The notes under the pieces: generated by a model
Database searches by the model: none
The model's input: only the letters and a program-made list of their open reading frames with translations
What the model was told of the DNA's origin: nothing
Origin: Ornithodoros turicata
Taxonomy: Eukaryota > Arthropoda > Arachnida > Ixodida > Argasidae
Length of the DNA stretch: 64,000 nucleotides
Assembly (NCBI RefSeq): GCF_037126465.1
Contig: NW_026999320.1
Coordinates: forward strand, 434,001 to 498,000
Direction of reading: 5' to 3'
Shown: positions 12,949-23,226 of the stretch, in pieces
Numbering within the stretch: position 1 is the stretch's first letter
How the letters are laid out: each line of letters begins with the position of its first letter
Made by a program: the position numbers and the translations under genes

Positions 12949-13340
12949 TTACGAGTCAGTTTCTGCCTGCCTCTCGGATGGAGCAGTCGCATGGTTCTGC
13001 GCTCCTGTTCTGGTGGGCTCATTTGTTGTGTAACTAATTGTTTTTTCTTGTTAGCTAATGATGGTTTGCATACTCTTGCTTTCCCAGCCTCTGTATTACG
13101 AGTGTTTTTCTCCTTGCATGTCCAGAGCTGTCCTAACTTGCCCAGACATGCCATGATGACGTCACAGCTGACGTCACAGGATGTGCGGAACTGGTGCTGC
13201 GATGCTTTGCAACCTGCCTCTGTGCTCCGTCGCCCAGCGACGGTCAGCGGCCGTTCCGGGCCGCTTTCTTCAAGATGACGTCGTTGATCTTCAACTAAAC
13301 TCCTTCTCTCCACTCTATCTCTATCTTTTTATTTTATTTT
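12949..13340 (+). repeat. Decayed module copy flanking the palindrome
   Basis: The stretch from 12,976 repeats the region near 12,680 (GAGCAGTCGCAT, TCTGCGCTCCTG, TTTGTTG, GTAACTAA), and 13,125-13,180 repeats the CCAGACATGCCA(T/C)GATGACGTCAC segment of module B. It therefore joins pieces of modules A and B. Two TGACGTCA sites sit at 13,157 and 13,169. No gene is seen. Confidence 0.65.
13157..13176 (+). promoter_or_regulatory. Paired TGACGTCA sites
   Basis: Two perfect CRE-type octamers start 12 bp apart. Elsewhere in the modules the site is single. Function is not shown. Confidence 0.4.
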
Positions 13341-13362
13341 CTACCTATTTTTTTTATTTTTT

Positions 13363-13536
13363 ATCAGCTCAAGTAGCCGGCAACTCACACAGTGGTCTGG
13401 ACGTGTCTTAGATGGTCCCCAATTAGTGTAATGACTCCCTGGTGGGTCCTGATTAACGTGGGGGGTCCCAATTGGCTCTAATTGCTAATTAATGGCGTCC
13501 AGACGAAGATGTGACTTGCCGGCTAGTTGAGCTGAT
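13363..13536. mobile_element. Short foldback/MITE-like element
   Basis: Imperfect inverted arms of about 41 bp, 13,363-13,403 and 13,496-13,536, share ATCAGCTCAA(G/C)TAGCCGGCAA and GTCTGGACG. The centre contains repeated GGTCCC(A)ATT motifs. No ORF and no clear target duplication. Confidence 0.6.
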
Positions 13537-13539
13537 ACA

Positions 13540-13848
13540 CTACTACTCAGAATCGCTTGCGGGACCGCCAAGCGTGCCTGAAGGTCCACCAGGAGTGTTT
13601 GACGGTCCGACAAACATGCAGCGGTTCGACAGGCAGCTTTTTGACGGACTTTGAGAGCGAACTGGAGGACCGCCAGGATATGTTGGTGGTCCCTCAAACG
13701 TGCCTTCCGATCGGCTAGAATCCATCAGAAAAGTCTGGTGGTCCATCGTTGCGCTCCAAAATCCCCTCAGAATTCTCTGTCAGGACCTTGACATCCGGTT
13801 CAGAAACACAAACCGAACGACAACGAAACCTATGAACGTAAAACGCGC
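13540..13848. other. No gene recognised
   Basis: Holds loosely repeated GG(T)CC(A/G)CC-rich words (GGACCGCCA, GGTCCACCA, GGTGGTCC). The minus-strand reading gives a Gly/Pro-rich frame without a known domain. Treated as non-coding. Confidence 0.4.
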
Positions 13849-14094
13849 GTGCACGAGCTTGCGCTGGATCTAGAAATGAGTGTGGGCCACTCCTCCGAGG
13901 ACGAAGCAGAAAAGGGGTGTACCGACACCGCACAAGTGGACAACGTACGACACCGCATCCGCCGCAATATGACATTGGTGCAACCCGCATCCCCACCTGT
14001 ACATCCCGACGAGTACCCGCTTTCTGGTAGACATACCCGCACCCCGATGCCTACGTCGGTTTCAGTTATGCCCCATGATCGTCGCACCAAATAA
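13849..14094 (+). CDS. Small hypothetical ORF, 81 aa
   Basis: ATG at 13,849 opens 81 codons with an acidic stretch (SSEDEAEK) near residues 15-23 and a basic, proline-rich C-terminus. No known domain is recognised. TTTATA-rich sequence follows the stop but no clear AATAAA. It could be a retroelement gag scrap or chance. Low confidence. Confidence 0.2.
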   Translation: MHELALDLEMSVGHSSEDEAEKGCTDTAQVDNVRHRIRRNMTLVQPASPPVHPDEYPLSGRHTRTPMPTSVSVMPHDRRTK

Positions 14095-14456
14095 TTTATA
14101 TATTTCTGCTTTTATACAAATGCATACCCACACCTTCATTAGTGGGGCTGCGGAGCGCTGGTTCGGATATTTTCGTACACGGGCAAAGTTAACGACGCGT
14201 TGCGAGCTTTATTAGAATGGTACACACTGGATATTTGTAGCATATATTGCATAGATATACATGCACTGCATATATGTGTGAAAGGTAATTGAATCGCACT
14301 CCATAAGACAGCAGAAGTATACACACATTTAACTTGCAAAACAAACACTACGTTGCAAAGAGCATGAAAAAGCCACAAATTGTCACTTTCTCTAGGAAGC
14401 ACATTCAGACGTGTTTAAACATGTCAGTCGCAGAAGAACGGGTAGGTAATAAACCT

Positions 14457-14716
14457 CACAATTGAACCTCTGAATGCAATAAGGGGATAAATCGAATAAT
14501 CCCAAACCGAGAAAAGGGGCCTGATCTGATTGTCCGTCCCATTGACACATGCATTTCCCGTTTATTTTCCTGTAGCTGGCCAATAAATTGCAATACGATC
14601 CTAAATTTTCTTTGGCAGGTACATACTGATATGTAGATGTCATCGCAACAAAAATAGTAAAAATTGAATAAGTCGACTTATCCCCTTACTGCATACAGAG
14701 GTTCAATTGTCGTTGC
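14457..14716. mobile_element. Short foldback element, about 260 bp
   Basis: Inverted arms near 14,457-14,497 and 14,672-14,716 share CAATTGAACCTCTG and GCA(A/G)TAAGGGGATAA. About 175 bp lies between them, with no ORF. Looks like a MITE-like foldback; family not known. Confidence 0.6.
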
Positions 14717-14719
14717 AAA

Positions 14720-15239
14720 TCTTCACGTCGGGCGAAGATGTCATGAAGCGTTTTTTCTGCATTCTATATAAACTGCACACCTTTAAGCAACTGAATCAAT
14801 ACAATGCTTTGTTTTTGCAGTGACTATCTAGCCACGCTCACGACACTTCTTACGACCCAAACTGTATACAGAAACGTATATGAAATGGCGACAAAGATGG
14901 TGACTCGGATGTCAAAACGACAACGTTATGTGCTTGGCTCAGTTTCATACATTTCTTTCTGTTCCAGTTAGGTTATGAGCAGCAAAATATGGGCACAAAC
15001 TAGTTCATTAGGGTTCCGAATGGTTTAAAACACACACTCTACTCCGCTCCTCAATACAATACACTACCCCTTGATTCGCCAAGCCCTTACAGGACAGACG
15101 CCAGTACAGAAAAAGCTCTCTATTACGGATACCCATGGGAGCAGGATCCTTGCGCACTGAAGGAAAGCTGTTCATACACGAGACGTATTGAAGAAAGAAT
15201 ATTAAAGCTTGTTGGGGAAAGACCCCAGCTGTACGCACA
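14720..15239. other. No gene recognised
   Basis: AT-rich sequence with short chance ORFs on the minus strand (for example 15,008-15,238). No splice-supported frame or repeat structure was seen. Confidence 0.4.
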
Positions 15240-15491
15240 CACTCTTAAAACAAGGGGAGTGTTGTAACTCTTTTTCGGGGAGTACACTGCCGCCACTTAT
15301 ATCACTCCCTTTGGAGTGTACAATTACCCTCCATTACCCTCGTTAAAGACTTCCCTTACTCCCTTCATAGGGGCTGAGGAGACTCCTTAACAAGGGTAAT
15401 CGAGAGTAATTTTACACTCCAAAGGGAGTCATATATGTGGCGAAGGTGTACTCCCCACAAAGAAGTTGCAACACACTTTTTCTTAAGTGTG
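15240..15491. mobile_element. CACTC-ended MITE, 252 bp
   Basis: The two halves are long imperfect inverted repeats. Left: CACTCTTAAAAC, then GGGGAGT(A)ACAC and ACTCCCTTTGGAGTGTA. The right arm repeats these in reverse complement. Arms are about 100 bp. Ends beginning CACTC resemble CACTA-superfamily ends, but no clear 2-3 bp target duplication is visible. It lies just beyond the 3' end of the CACTA-like pseudogene, so it might be related to it. Confidence 0.75.
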
Positions 15492-15616
15492 TAGTGGAGT
15501 GTTCCTCCAGGAAAAGTGTCCGTGATGGTAATTGCATTGTGAATTGAAAAGGCTCTATACTTAAAACAATACCAGCAGCTTTTTTTTGTTCACTTCAACA
15601 GTCTGACTCGTATACA

Positions 15617-16255
15617 TCAGTCTGTCTCGTACGCGTTTGGTATTGTTGTAATAAGGCCACCATCTTCTTGTCCAATTGCGACAGACTGACCCACTATGTC
15701 ATTGGCACTGTACAAACAAATGTCATTAACTGGTGGACACTCATAACGGAAAAGGTAGGTCGCTGAGGCAAAGTCTGCAGGTGATGTGATAAGGCGCTTG
15801 CACACAAAAACACCCGAGACACGTGTGCATCCATTGTGAAGTAGATGTGCCGGACCCTACAAAAATCACCGTTCGCTACCTTCACATACTGTGAACATGT
15901 TTTTGTGCACGTTTGTGCTCTGTGCTGTGTACAACTAGATTGCCCACACGTGCCCTCAGGTAACATGTCAACCGTGGCACAAGCTCACACTTTTGAGAAA
16001 ACAGCCTCTCAATATTGTTTGTTAATCCCAAAGGAAATTGGGAAGCACCGAGAACACACGTGCCGCCTTTGAACACCGCCTTTGAACACTTTGAACCTCT
16101 ATTAGTGAGCAACACCTCTCCAGCAATGGTGAAAGTGACACACCTCGAGGTAGGCTTGTTGTGACAGACACGACAAACAGGTCTGGAGAGGAAGTAGCAT
16201 TTCAATGTGTCGAATGGTCCTAAAGCCAGAGCCGCACTAACTGCTCTCGCGCCGG
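15617..16255 (-). pseudogene. CACTA-like transposase, C-terminal block
   Basis: Beyond the Gypsy remnant the minus strand reads GPFDTLKCYFLSRPVCRVCH and on to HSTEHKRAQKHVHS, then after a frame change through VANGDFCRVRHIYFTMDAHV and a final frame ending near 15,617. At least two frameshifts. It is likely the 3' end of the same gene because it resumes where block 3 stops. Confidence 0.5.
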
Positions 16256-16498
16256 TGGCGCGTAGCTTAAACCAAAGGCGCGGGACGAGAATTGACAATG
16301 GTGCTGCCACATCACTCCCCCTCCTCCATGGAAAAGAAAAAAAAAACGTCAGAAGCCTGGGCGATAAGACGGCGTAGAATGGGGGCTCCAAGATACAATT
16401 TTAGGAGGAACGAGAGCAGGGGTAGTAGTCGTTGCGACGCCTTGCGGATGGGTGGGGGTGTCAGGGCCTAGGTCACCTGGCAGGGTGAAAGCAGGGAA

Positions 16499-16625
16499 GG
16501 GTAACGGTAATGGTAACGGAAACAGAAACGGTATATTACCGAAATTGGAGATGGTAACGATAACGGAAACGCATACCACTGTCCTCCATTACCGGAAACA
16601 GAAACGGAAACGAATTTATCGTCCG
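16499..16625. repeat. Degenerate GGTAACGGAAAC minisatellite
   Basis: Variants of GGTAACGG, GGAAACGG and GAAACAGAAACGG recur through about 125 bp inside the Gypsy remnant. Confidence 0.75.
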
Positions 16626-17149
16626 GTATTGAATTCGGGTAATGGCTATTCCTGTTGTGCGATGACAGTACGATGGTGTGCATACGTCGCTTACGTCGTC
16701 CCAGTCCTCATAACTCCATGGCATCAACACATGACTATATTCCACCATAGCACGAGGATGACAGCCTACGATTTTCAGTTACTTATTTTGTACTTTTTTT
16801 TTTCATTTCACCGTGGCCATGGCAGTATTATTTACTACTGAGAGCGTCCGCTTGTGAATGCGACATTGGATGAAGCGCCTATCTTGAGTTGCTGATCTCC
16901 GAGTGACTGAAGACTGATGACATGTTCCTACTTTTTCTTTTCTTTTTTTCTTTCTTTTTTTTTGAAGATGTGCGCATCCCAACGACGAAAAATTACCTGT
17001 GTAGTGTATACGTGTGACACCGAAGCATCCCTTGGGCAAAACAAGGTGCTGATAGAGCCGGACGGGCTGTCCTCCCGCAGCTCTGTAACAACCGTTCCAT
17101 TACCGGATCAGATGACGATGAAAACGTTCGACTAAGCCTTTGCTTGCGG

Positions 17150-17722
17150 ATGGTAAGCGGTAGTTCGTATGCCATGTGTTCCCAGAAAGTGCAGGAGGTC
17201 CGCGAAGAGGTAGGATTCCAACTGTCGTCCACGGTCAGTAGAAATGGTTGCGTGCACGCCGAAGCGGGCTACCCAACCGTGGAGAAAGGCTCTTGCGACA
17301 GTCTCAGCTGTGATTTCGATGATGGGTATTGCTTCAGGTCATCGGGAGAAGCGATCGACGCACGTCAGGATGTACGAATGGTCGCGTGATGGTGGTAGAG
17401 CTCCTACGATGCCAATATGGACATGAGAAAAGCGGGCATCGGGAAGAGGGAAAACGGTGAAAGGCGTTTTGGTGTGCCGCTGCACCTTGACACGTTGGCA
17501 GATGAGACAACAGCGGGCCCAAGCCTGCACGTCGGAATTCATGCCCGGCCACACGAAGCGTGCGGTGATGAGCTTTTGGGACGCGCGAATTCCAGGGTGA
17601 GCGAGATAATGAATTATGTCGAATTGCCGTCTGAAGGATGGTGGAATGAAAGGTCTTTCTCTACCAGCTGGAGGTATCGCAGACCAACTTGCGGGGGGAA
17701 CCATAAAGTGGGACTTCCTCAA
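17150..17722 (-). pseudogene. Gypsy integrase fragment
   Basis: The frame shows a zinc segment (HYLAHPGIRASQKL ... CCLICQRVK) followed by the catalytic core start (FSHVHIGIVGALPPS, ILTCVDRFSR). After a frame change the core continues with ISTDRGRQLES and a TTAYHPQA motif near 17,160. The first and second acidic residues of the DDE set sit in the HVHIG (normally D) and STDRG motifs, so the first Asp position appears substituted. Not functional. Confidence 0.8.
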
Positions 17723-17785
17723 AAGAAAGGGACGTACGTGGAAGAGCTGCGAAGCTGGCGAAGTTCTTCATCAGATTCTTGCTCC

Positions 17786-18050
17786 TCAGCCATTCGGATG
17801 TACCCAATGTCCAGATGAGGAAGCGAGGTAGCATTGACGTCCATTCGAGAAAGTACATCGGCAACTGGGTTGTCCGCGCCCTTGACATGACAGATGTCGA
17901 CGGTGAATTCGCTGATGAAAGAGATGTCGGGCCTCTCGGGGTGTATATCCGTCTGCTCCTTTGGAGAGAAAGGCGAAAGGGAGCGGCTTGTGGTCCGTGA
18001 GGACGTGAAATGGCCGGCCTTCCAAAAGGTAGCGGAAGTGGCGGGTCAGC
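17786..18050 (-). pseudogene. Gypsy RNase H fragment
   Basis: Reads RHFRYLLEGRPFHVLTDHKP, the conserved TDHKPL motif of Gypsy RNase H, then passes through frameshifts toward the integrase. It starts abruptly at the 48-bp direct repeat, so everything upstream has been lost. Confidence 0.75.
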
Positions 18051-18116
18051 TTAAACCAAAGCCGCGGGACGAGAATTGGCAATGCTGATGCCACAGGCTT
18101 TTTACTGAATGGCCCA

Positions 18117-18841
18117 TTACCACCTTTCTGAAATTTGGAGAGGAATTCCATTACTGGCAGACACAAGTTTGACCAGTCTGCCATTACAATTTTCGAAGGG
18201 AAAGGTTGAGGTCCCCCAAAGTGGCCCTAGCATTCTCACACTTTTCGCAAGGTACGTTACCTGGTGTACATTGAATGCGGCAGCACTGTTACCGTATAGC
18301 ACTGAGACTTGTTTCGCCAAGAGGCACATCACACTCTCGGCGTGTTGAACGTCGCTCTCCAAAACTATCTCCTTCAGAAGTAAGTACACACCCTCACAAA
18401 GGAGACTGAGATGGCGAATATATCGCCGTGGAAGTCTGTCCTGCACACACGGGAAGGCGTAATTCAAAAGCCAAAATCTCCACTCAGTGGCCTTCCAATA
18501 TGACTTCTCACTCAAAGGTCGAGGCAGACGTGAAAAGGAAATAGGTGGCCGGATAATGCACATCTGCTGATCAGTTGCCTTGATGTGATTACCTATGTAG
18601 TAGTCCATACCGTGAGTTGTTAACCACAGTTGTGTGAGCTGTTTTATCACCCCTTCGAGAACGCAGTGCATATAATCTGGTGGTACACCCTAAACCAGAT
18701 CATTTGCCATTAATCTTGCTAACGGGCTAAAGCCTTTTGTCCCTGATATCACTCTATCGGTTCTCGCACCTTCTTTCATTGCCTTCAGAACTGAAGCACG
18801 TGCACGCTCTTGAACTTCTTGAAACGGGTACTTCACAATAC
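18117..18841 (-). pseudogene. CACTA-like transposase, DUF4218-like block
   Basis: A CTTTCTAG acceptor at 18,842 opens a frame reading KGFSPLARLMANDL, then an in-frame TAG (18,690-18,692), then GVPPDYMHCVLEGV, CIIRPPISFSRLPRPLSE and KATEWRFWLLNYAFP. This order and these motifs match the C-terminal half of CACTA-like transposases. It is cut at about 18,110 by the Gypsy-related insertion. Confidence 0.7.
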
Positions 18842-19136
18842 CTAGAAAGGAAGAATAGATAAAATGGTTACAAAGGACATCCAGTATAATTATATATTAT
18901 AAACAAAATTACTGCAATGGAGAAGAATGGCTTAGCTGTCTCTTTGCATTATTGAGCTTGTTCTGTACAGTGCTATATTGCATCAACTGGGAAAAGCGAA
19001 GGAAACAAAATGCAGGACGAGATACTATTAATTATCCTTATGTCTGGGTTGCACTCTCGTTTTGTTTTTGAAAATATATCCAATACACTCTCTTATTTTT
19101 TATTTTACATTTTCACGTCTTTATTTTATCTCGCTG

Positions 19137-19375
19137 TCGCCCTCGGGGCTCAGTCGGTGGCGTGTCCGTGTGCGGATCCCAAGATAGTAGGTGCAAACCC
19201 GGCCGAAGGCGGTGACATCTTGCTGGAAGGGTACAAGTTGCTCAGATTCGCAGTCTTCCGCAAGGGGCGTTAAATGTGGCGTGCCGTGTGACGAGATTTC
19301 GGTTCACCCTCAGGTGAACAAAATTAATTAACAGACCCGACCGCTGTGGTGTGGCTCATGATCACAGTTACCATA
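19137..19375 (+). mobile_element. tRNA-derived SINE copy
   Basis: The head GGCTCAGTCGGTGGCGTGT with a degenerate B box (GTGCAAACCCGG) resembles the tRNA promoter of tick SINEs, and the body (CACCCTCAGGTGAAC, GACCGCTGTGGTGTGGCTCA) matches the copies at 37,539-37,797 and, inverted, 47,947-48,218. It lies between two blocks of the CACTA-like pseudogene. Confidence 0.75.
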
Positions 19376-19618
19376 ATGAATTATTAATTGCTGTTTGTAT
19401 TTATATTTTCGTGCTGTCGATAATGCTGCTTATGTATCATCTATGTTGATTACACATGGTCAGTATTTTGTTGCTGATGATCAATGCGGTTTCGGCTTGC
19501 AATAGAGTTAGCTGGTTCATGCTAATTTCAGTAGTTCAGCGATGAGCGACACACTATATTTGGAAAGAAAGAAGTCATAAATATTTCAAACTGAACCTAG
19601 TGTGCAATCAAATTAAAA

Positions 19619-20090
19619 TCATGGAAAAAAATTCCCATTCACAAGGATGCCCTGGTGTAGGCACCAAGGGCAGCCGAAGTAGCCATTGAACTGCTTGCGG
19701 TTCAGTACTGATGCTTTTGCTGGTGCACCTAAATAGTAACATATCGGATACAGACGGGACTTCATGATATGATCAGCATGCTTCCACGTAGTGGATCCCA
19801 TGTTTGATACTTCTCTGACAAATATCTCAAGAAATAAGTGCATTGGTTGATGCTGCTTTGCAAACCAGAGTCCTGACACCATTACTTCTTTCCAGCGACA
19901 CAGTACGGGTAGCTCATTGATCGTGAGCTGTATGGGCCAAAGGGATAATTTACTTGAATCGAATACAGGCGAGCCATCTGTATTTATGGTGAGCGTTATG
20001 TCGCTCCAGTGCATGATCAGTTTCTCACGCATCTGACGACAGAGCACACTCTGCGATATCAGCATACTGTTCATTGAAGATCCCTCTTCA
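19619..20090 (-). pseudogene. CACTA-like transposase, core block
   Basis: After a CACTGCAG acceptor near 20,090 the frame reads through SDITLTINTDGSPVF, SSKLSLWPIQLTINELP, and QFNGYFGCPWCLHQG. The DGSP and WPIQ...INELP motifs and the CxxC pair near the end are hallmarks of TNP2-type transposases. It ends at a TGA next to 19,619. The following 300 bp contain the SINE. Confidence 0.7.
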
Positions 20091-20127
20091 CTTTCTGCAG
20101 TGATGTGAACAGTAATTTACTTGCACT

Positions 20128-20846
20128 TCAGAAGAAGTCATACAGCTGGACCTTCACGTCAAAAGTTGTGAAGAAGTCTCCGACACTTGCTAGCTGCTCC
20201 ACAGTGTAATTTCTCCTACACTGTGTACACTTCAACTCTTGGAATTTGGGACCATCTTCTGTCTTGGGCAGGTAATTAAGACAATCGCCACAGAAGTAGT
20301 GGAATTTCAATATTTGGGATATCTTGTCCTGCCAGAATTTGCGTACCATGTATTTCGAAAAGGGCAACACCTCTTGTCCAAAAAGGGCATTAATCAGCTT
20401 CAGCAGTCCATCCATTTGGCTCCAAGTAAGGTCGAAAGAAACAACATAGACTAAAATCAAAAGCAATGCCTGTGCCTTAGTTGTTGAGACATTTGTGAGG
20501 GTATCACTGCCACAGCTTGCCACGAAGATAATAATGTCCTTTGTATACACGTCACCAGAGACATTATCAGCATCGTCGTCAGAGTTATCACTCGCATCAC
20601 TGCTTTCAGGAAAGTCACTGACAAAGCCCCACTTGGTGTCGCAGCGCCTCTGACTACTTTCATGGTTGCTGGCCTCGGTGTCAACATACGCAGTCTGCAG
20701 AGGACTTGTGGTGGCATTCTCGTCTGATATTTCGCGCACGTTGGTGTTGTCGCTTGTTCCGGAAAACGTCGCTTGTTCCGTAATATGGACTGCTGTCGTG
20801 TAGACTGCTACATCCTTGCTCAGCAGGTTGAGATGTGTCACATACC
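20128..20846 (-). pseudogene. CACTA-like transposase, N-terminal block
   Basis: An acceptor (TTTTCAG before 20,846) opens about 239 codons ending at a TGA at 20,128-20,130. Residues around 75-100 are very acidic (Ser/Asp-rich). The second half has a hydrophobic patch followed by WSQMDGLLKLINALFGQ and a zinc-like set CGDCLNYL / CTQC. These are typical of the region before the core in animal CACTA-like proteins. A possible earlier exon ends at a GTGAGT donor near 20,973. Confidence 0.65.
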
Positions 20847-20972
20847 TGAAAATTTAGTTAAAAAAACATGTAATCAGACCCATTAGAATCGATTTTGCTG
20901 ATATGCGCATAAATGAAGTTTTCACGACGCCTCTCAGGCAAATTTATGAGTACCAACGTACGGTGCACTCAC

Positions 20973-21646
20973 TTGTGATTCTCCTGTAGCAATCACATTG
21001 CGCTTCCGATTGCAGCGCATCTGTCTGGGCACCTTATCGGAGGAACCCGGCTCCAAGTATAGGCAGTAGCGTTTCTGCTATGCAGGACAAGTATTTGCAT
21101 GCGTGCACTCATTCCTCGGTACCCTGTCCCTCTCCATCTTATGACAGTGACTTTCTAACTAGGAAAATGCTTCCTATTTGACATTAGACGATTGATTCAT
21201 ATTCGAAGCAGCGTCCAACAGACGGTTACAAAGCACGGAGAGTAACACAAACGCAGGACGCCATTACTGCGCAGAATGAAAACCAGGCACGGTGGCAGAA
21301 ATAGGCGAAGTCCCTGCAGTGATCGCGAATTTAACAAAATTTAACAGCAAGACACATAGTTTTCACTGTAATGTAAATAGTAACTCACTGTATCTTTATT
21401 TGTCTTTAGTAATGTCCTCATACTTTTGAATGTTTCTCGTAACCCCTCTTTGCCGTTCCGGTTACTCTCTGGCGATATTTCCATGCTTCCATGCGCGGTA
21501 TGGTGTTTTGGTGGTTTTTTGTACGTGGTTTTTGTTTTCCGCGGTTTACACGTGGTTTTTGTGTTTGTACATTTGCGACGTGTATTTGTTTGCTATGCAG
21601 TGCGTACGGCTGCTATATTTTCTCACAAGCAGTATCAGAGTGCGCG
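20973..21646. other. Mostly no gene recognised
   Basis: Minus-strand sequence before a GTGAGT near 20,973 can be read as a short basic segment (RQMRCNRKRNVIA), a possible earlier exon of the CACTA-like gene. The rest shows only GT-rich sequence (21,500-21,590) upstream of the BEND5-like exon. Confidence 0.3.
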
Positions 21647-21841
21647 ATGTACTTTCTATACGTACTATTTCGGCTTGACGGTGACAAGCTTGTGACAACT
21701 TCGGACGCCGTGCAAGGTTTTAGGCCGCGGCATGTGAAAGACTTCAAATCCAGTGATATACACCGATGCTACTGGGAAGGAGGGAAGGAGACGAAAATAC
21801 ACTGGGGAATTTTTATGACGCACAGATTCTACATATGGCAG
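21647..21841 (+). CDS. BEND5-like first coding exon
   Basis: ATG at 21,647 gives 65 codons ending at a strong donor (CAG then GTAAGA), phase 0. The peptide begins MYFLYVLFRLDGDKLVTT, contains GFRPRHVKDFKSSDIHRCYW and a tryptophan near the end. This layout resembles the N-terminal domain of BEND5-like proteins (chromatin-associated, with a BEN DNA-binding domain further on). Exons at 62,318-64,000 on the same strand begin in phase 0 and could be the continuation across a ~40-kb intron. Alternatively it is an orphan exon or pseudogene fragment. The family call is from motif memory. Confidence 0.5.
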
Positions 21842-23226
21842 GTAAGAGCTTTACCGGCTTTATCTAATGGTCGTTAAACCCCGGAAGCCGGTGTAAATCT
21901 TGGTATTTTCACACAAGCCCGCTCTAACCTAATTCTGAATCCTGTGTTGGACATATTCATTCTGAACCTAAAAACCTTCTTGCTAAATGAGGATTTTATT
22001 AGAATCCGACTGTGAAAGTGTTTCAGTAGAGCAAAGGTGCTGGTGAGCTGGTTCACGATTACAACAGTGACGCCCGAGACATGTAGGAATAGGAAATAGA
22101 CATGACGGCACGAAAAGTGTACTTTGATTTTATTCATTTAAGGGGGTCCTCTCCGATCCTTGTTTGCGCGCTACCATCGAGGGATGGCAGCACCGCCGCG
22201 AAATTGTTTTCTTCATATTTTTTCCCTTTTTCCCCTCGGCGCTGGGGGCGGAGCATCCCGCTTGCGCATGTGTTGCATATCGCAGTGGCTTTGGAGGAAA
22301 TTGTAAATTGTCTTAACTGTCTATCGCGCGGCGGTCTTTCCCAAACCTTCGCTCGGAGGGAACGTAGCAACGAGGCTGGTTTCACACCGAGCACGGGCAT
22401 ATTTATGTGTATGGGGCTGTTCACATAACTGCTGCTCTCAATTCCATATGTTTCAATGAGATCGGTGTAGCGTCTGTGAGACGCACAGACGAGAAACTCT
22501 CCTGACGCCGCTATTGCACCGAAACTTTTCTCGTTTCACTGGCGCCTTTTCGTTTTCTGCAATATGCAGTCCAAGTTTGCGGACTTTGTTTTCGTCGGCC
22601 ATCACGTCGTGCATGCGTCCAGCGTGTTACATCAACCCTGGGCTCGTAACTTAAGTTTCTGCTCTGCGCATCACATTCTCATCATGATCGTCATTACAGA
22701 TCTCATAACCCCCCTCTGAGCCATGGGGTAGTGGTCCAATATTGTAGTGAGGAATTTCCTCAGTCATCATCATCACGTATGTGTTGTTGTGGCTGTTTGC
22801 AGACTTGAAACTCTGGAGTTTCAATGATTCGGGAAAAATTCTGATTTTCAGAGAGTGGAATGAAATTGTGACAGTATCAAGACGGGGGGAATATACGCAT
22901 ACCGCTGCTTCAACAAAATGCAATAGCCTTGGTGGCCCTTTGAGAATCGTTCTTTCGAACACACGACCAGTAAGGGAACAATATTAGGAATCCCCTAGGC
23001 TTGAGATGTAAGGCTGTAGATTAAAAAAAAAATCAATCGGTGTATAAAATGCTATTTTGTTATGCTTCGCTTTTTTTTTTCACCCTCCTTGCTCTCCTTT
23101 ATGGAAGTGACGGTTTCCTCCTCGTAAGCGCGGAGCCGTCGAGAGCAAGCGGGTTGCGGCCTGACCTTGAGCTATATTTCACGTATCGTTTGCTCCTACA
23201 TTTGTCGATGCTTTTATAGTTTTTAG
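21842..23226. other. No gene recognised
   Basis: If the BEND5-like model is right this is intron. It has CpG-rich patches (22,150-22,400) but no splice-supported coding frame and no clear element ends. Confidence 0.4.

Larger units (their letters stand above)
16256..18095 (-). mobile_element. Ty3/Gypsy retrotransposon remnant
   Basis: Minus-strand fragments in pol order: RNase H (about 18,047-17,950), the H2C2 zinc segment and integrase core (about 17,722-17,150), then non-coding sequence. A 48-bp near-identical direct repeat at 18,048-18,095 and 16,264-16,311, each beginning TGTGGCA on the minus strand, is best explained as the two LTR starts; a purine tract GGAGGAGGGGGAG directly precedes the downstream one. 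Gag, protease and most of the reverse transcriptase are deleted. It splits the CACTA-like pseudogene and is itself decayed. Confidence 0.8.
15617..20846 (-). pseudogene. CACTA/EnSpm-like transposase pseudogene (whole span)
   Basis: Read on the minus strand, four blocks line up in the order of the large CACTA-like (TNP2-type) transposases: an acidic N-terminal part with a Cys-rich patch (20,846-20,128), the core with TINTDGSP and CPWCLH motifs (about 20,090-19,619), the YMHCVLEGV / LPRPLSEKSYWKATEWR region resembling DUF4218 (18,841-18,117), and a C-terminal part (about 16,250-15,617). Breaks seen: in-frame stops at 20,128-20,130 and 18,690-18,692, a SINE between blocks 2 and 3, and a Gypsy fragment between blocks 3 and 4. 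It cannot make an intact protein. Family assignment rests on recognised motifs; confidence is good for superfamily, low for subfamily. Confidence 0.75.

Noticed and set aside
17144..17818. Plus-strand ORFs over the Gypsy region
   Set aside because: They are antisense to integrase and H2C2 motifs that are clearly read on the minus strand.
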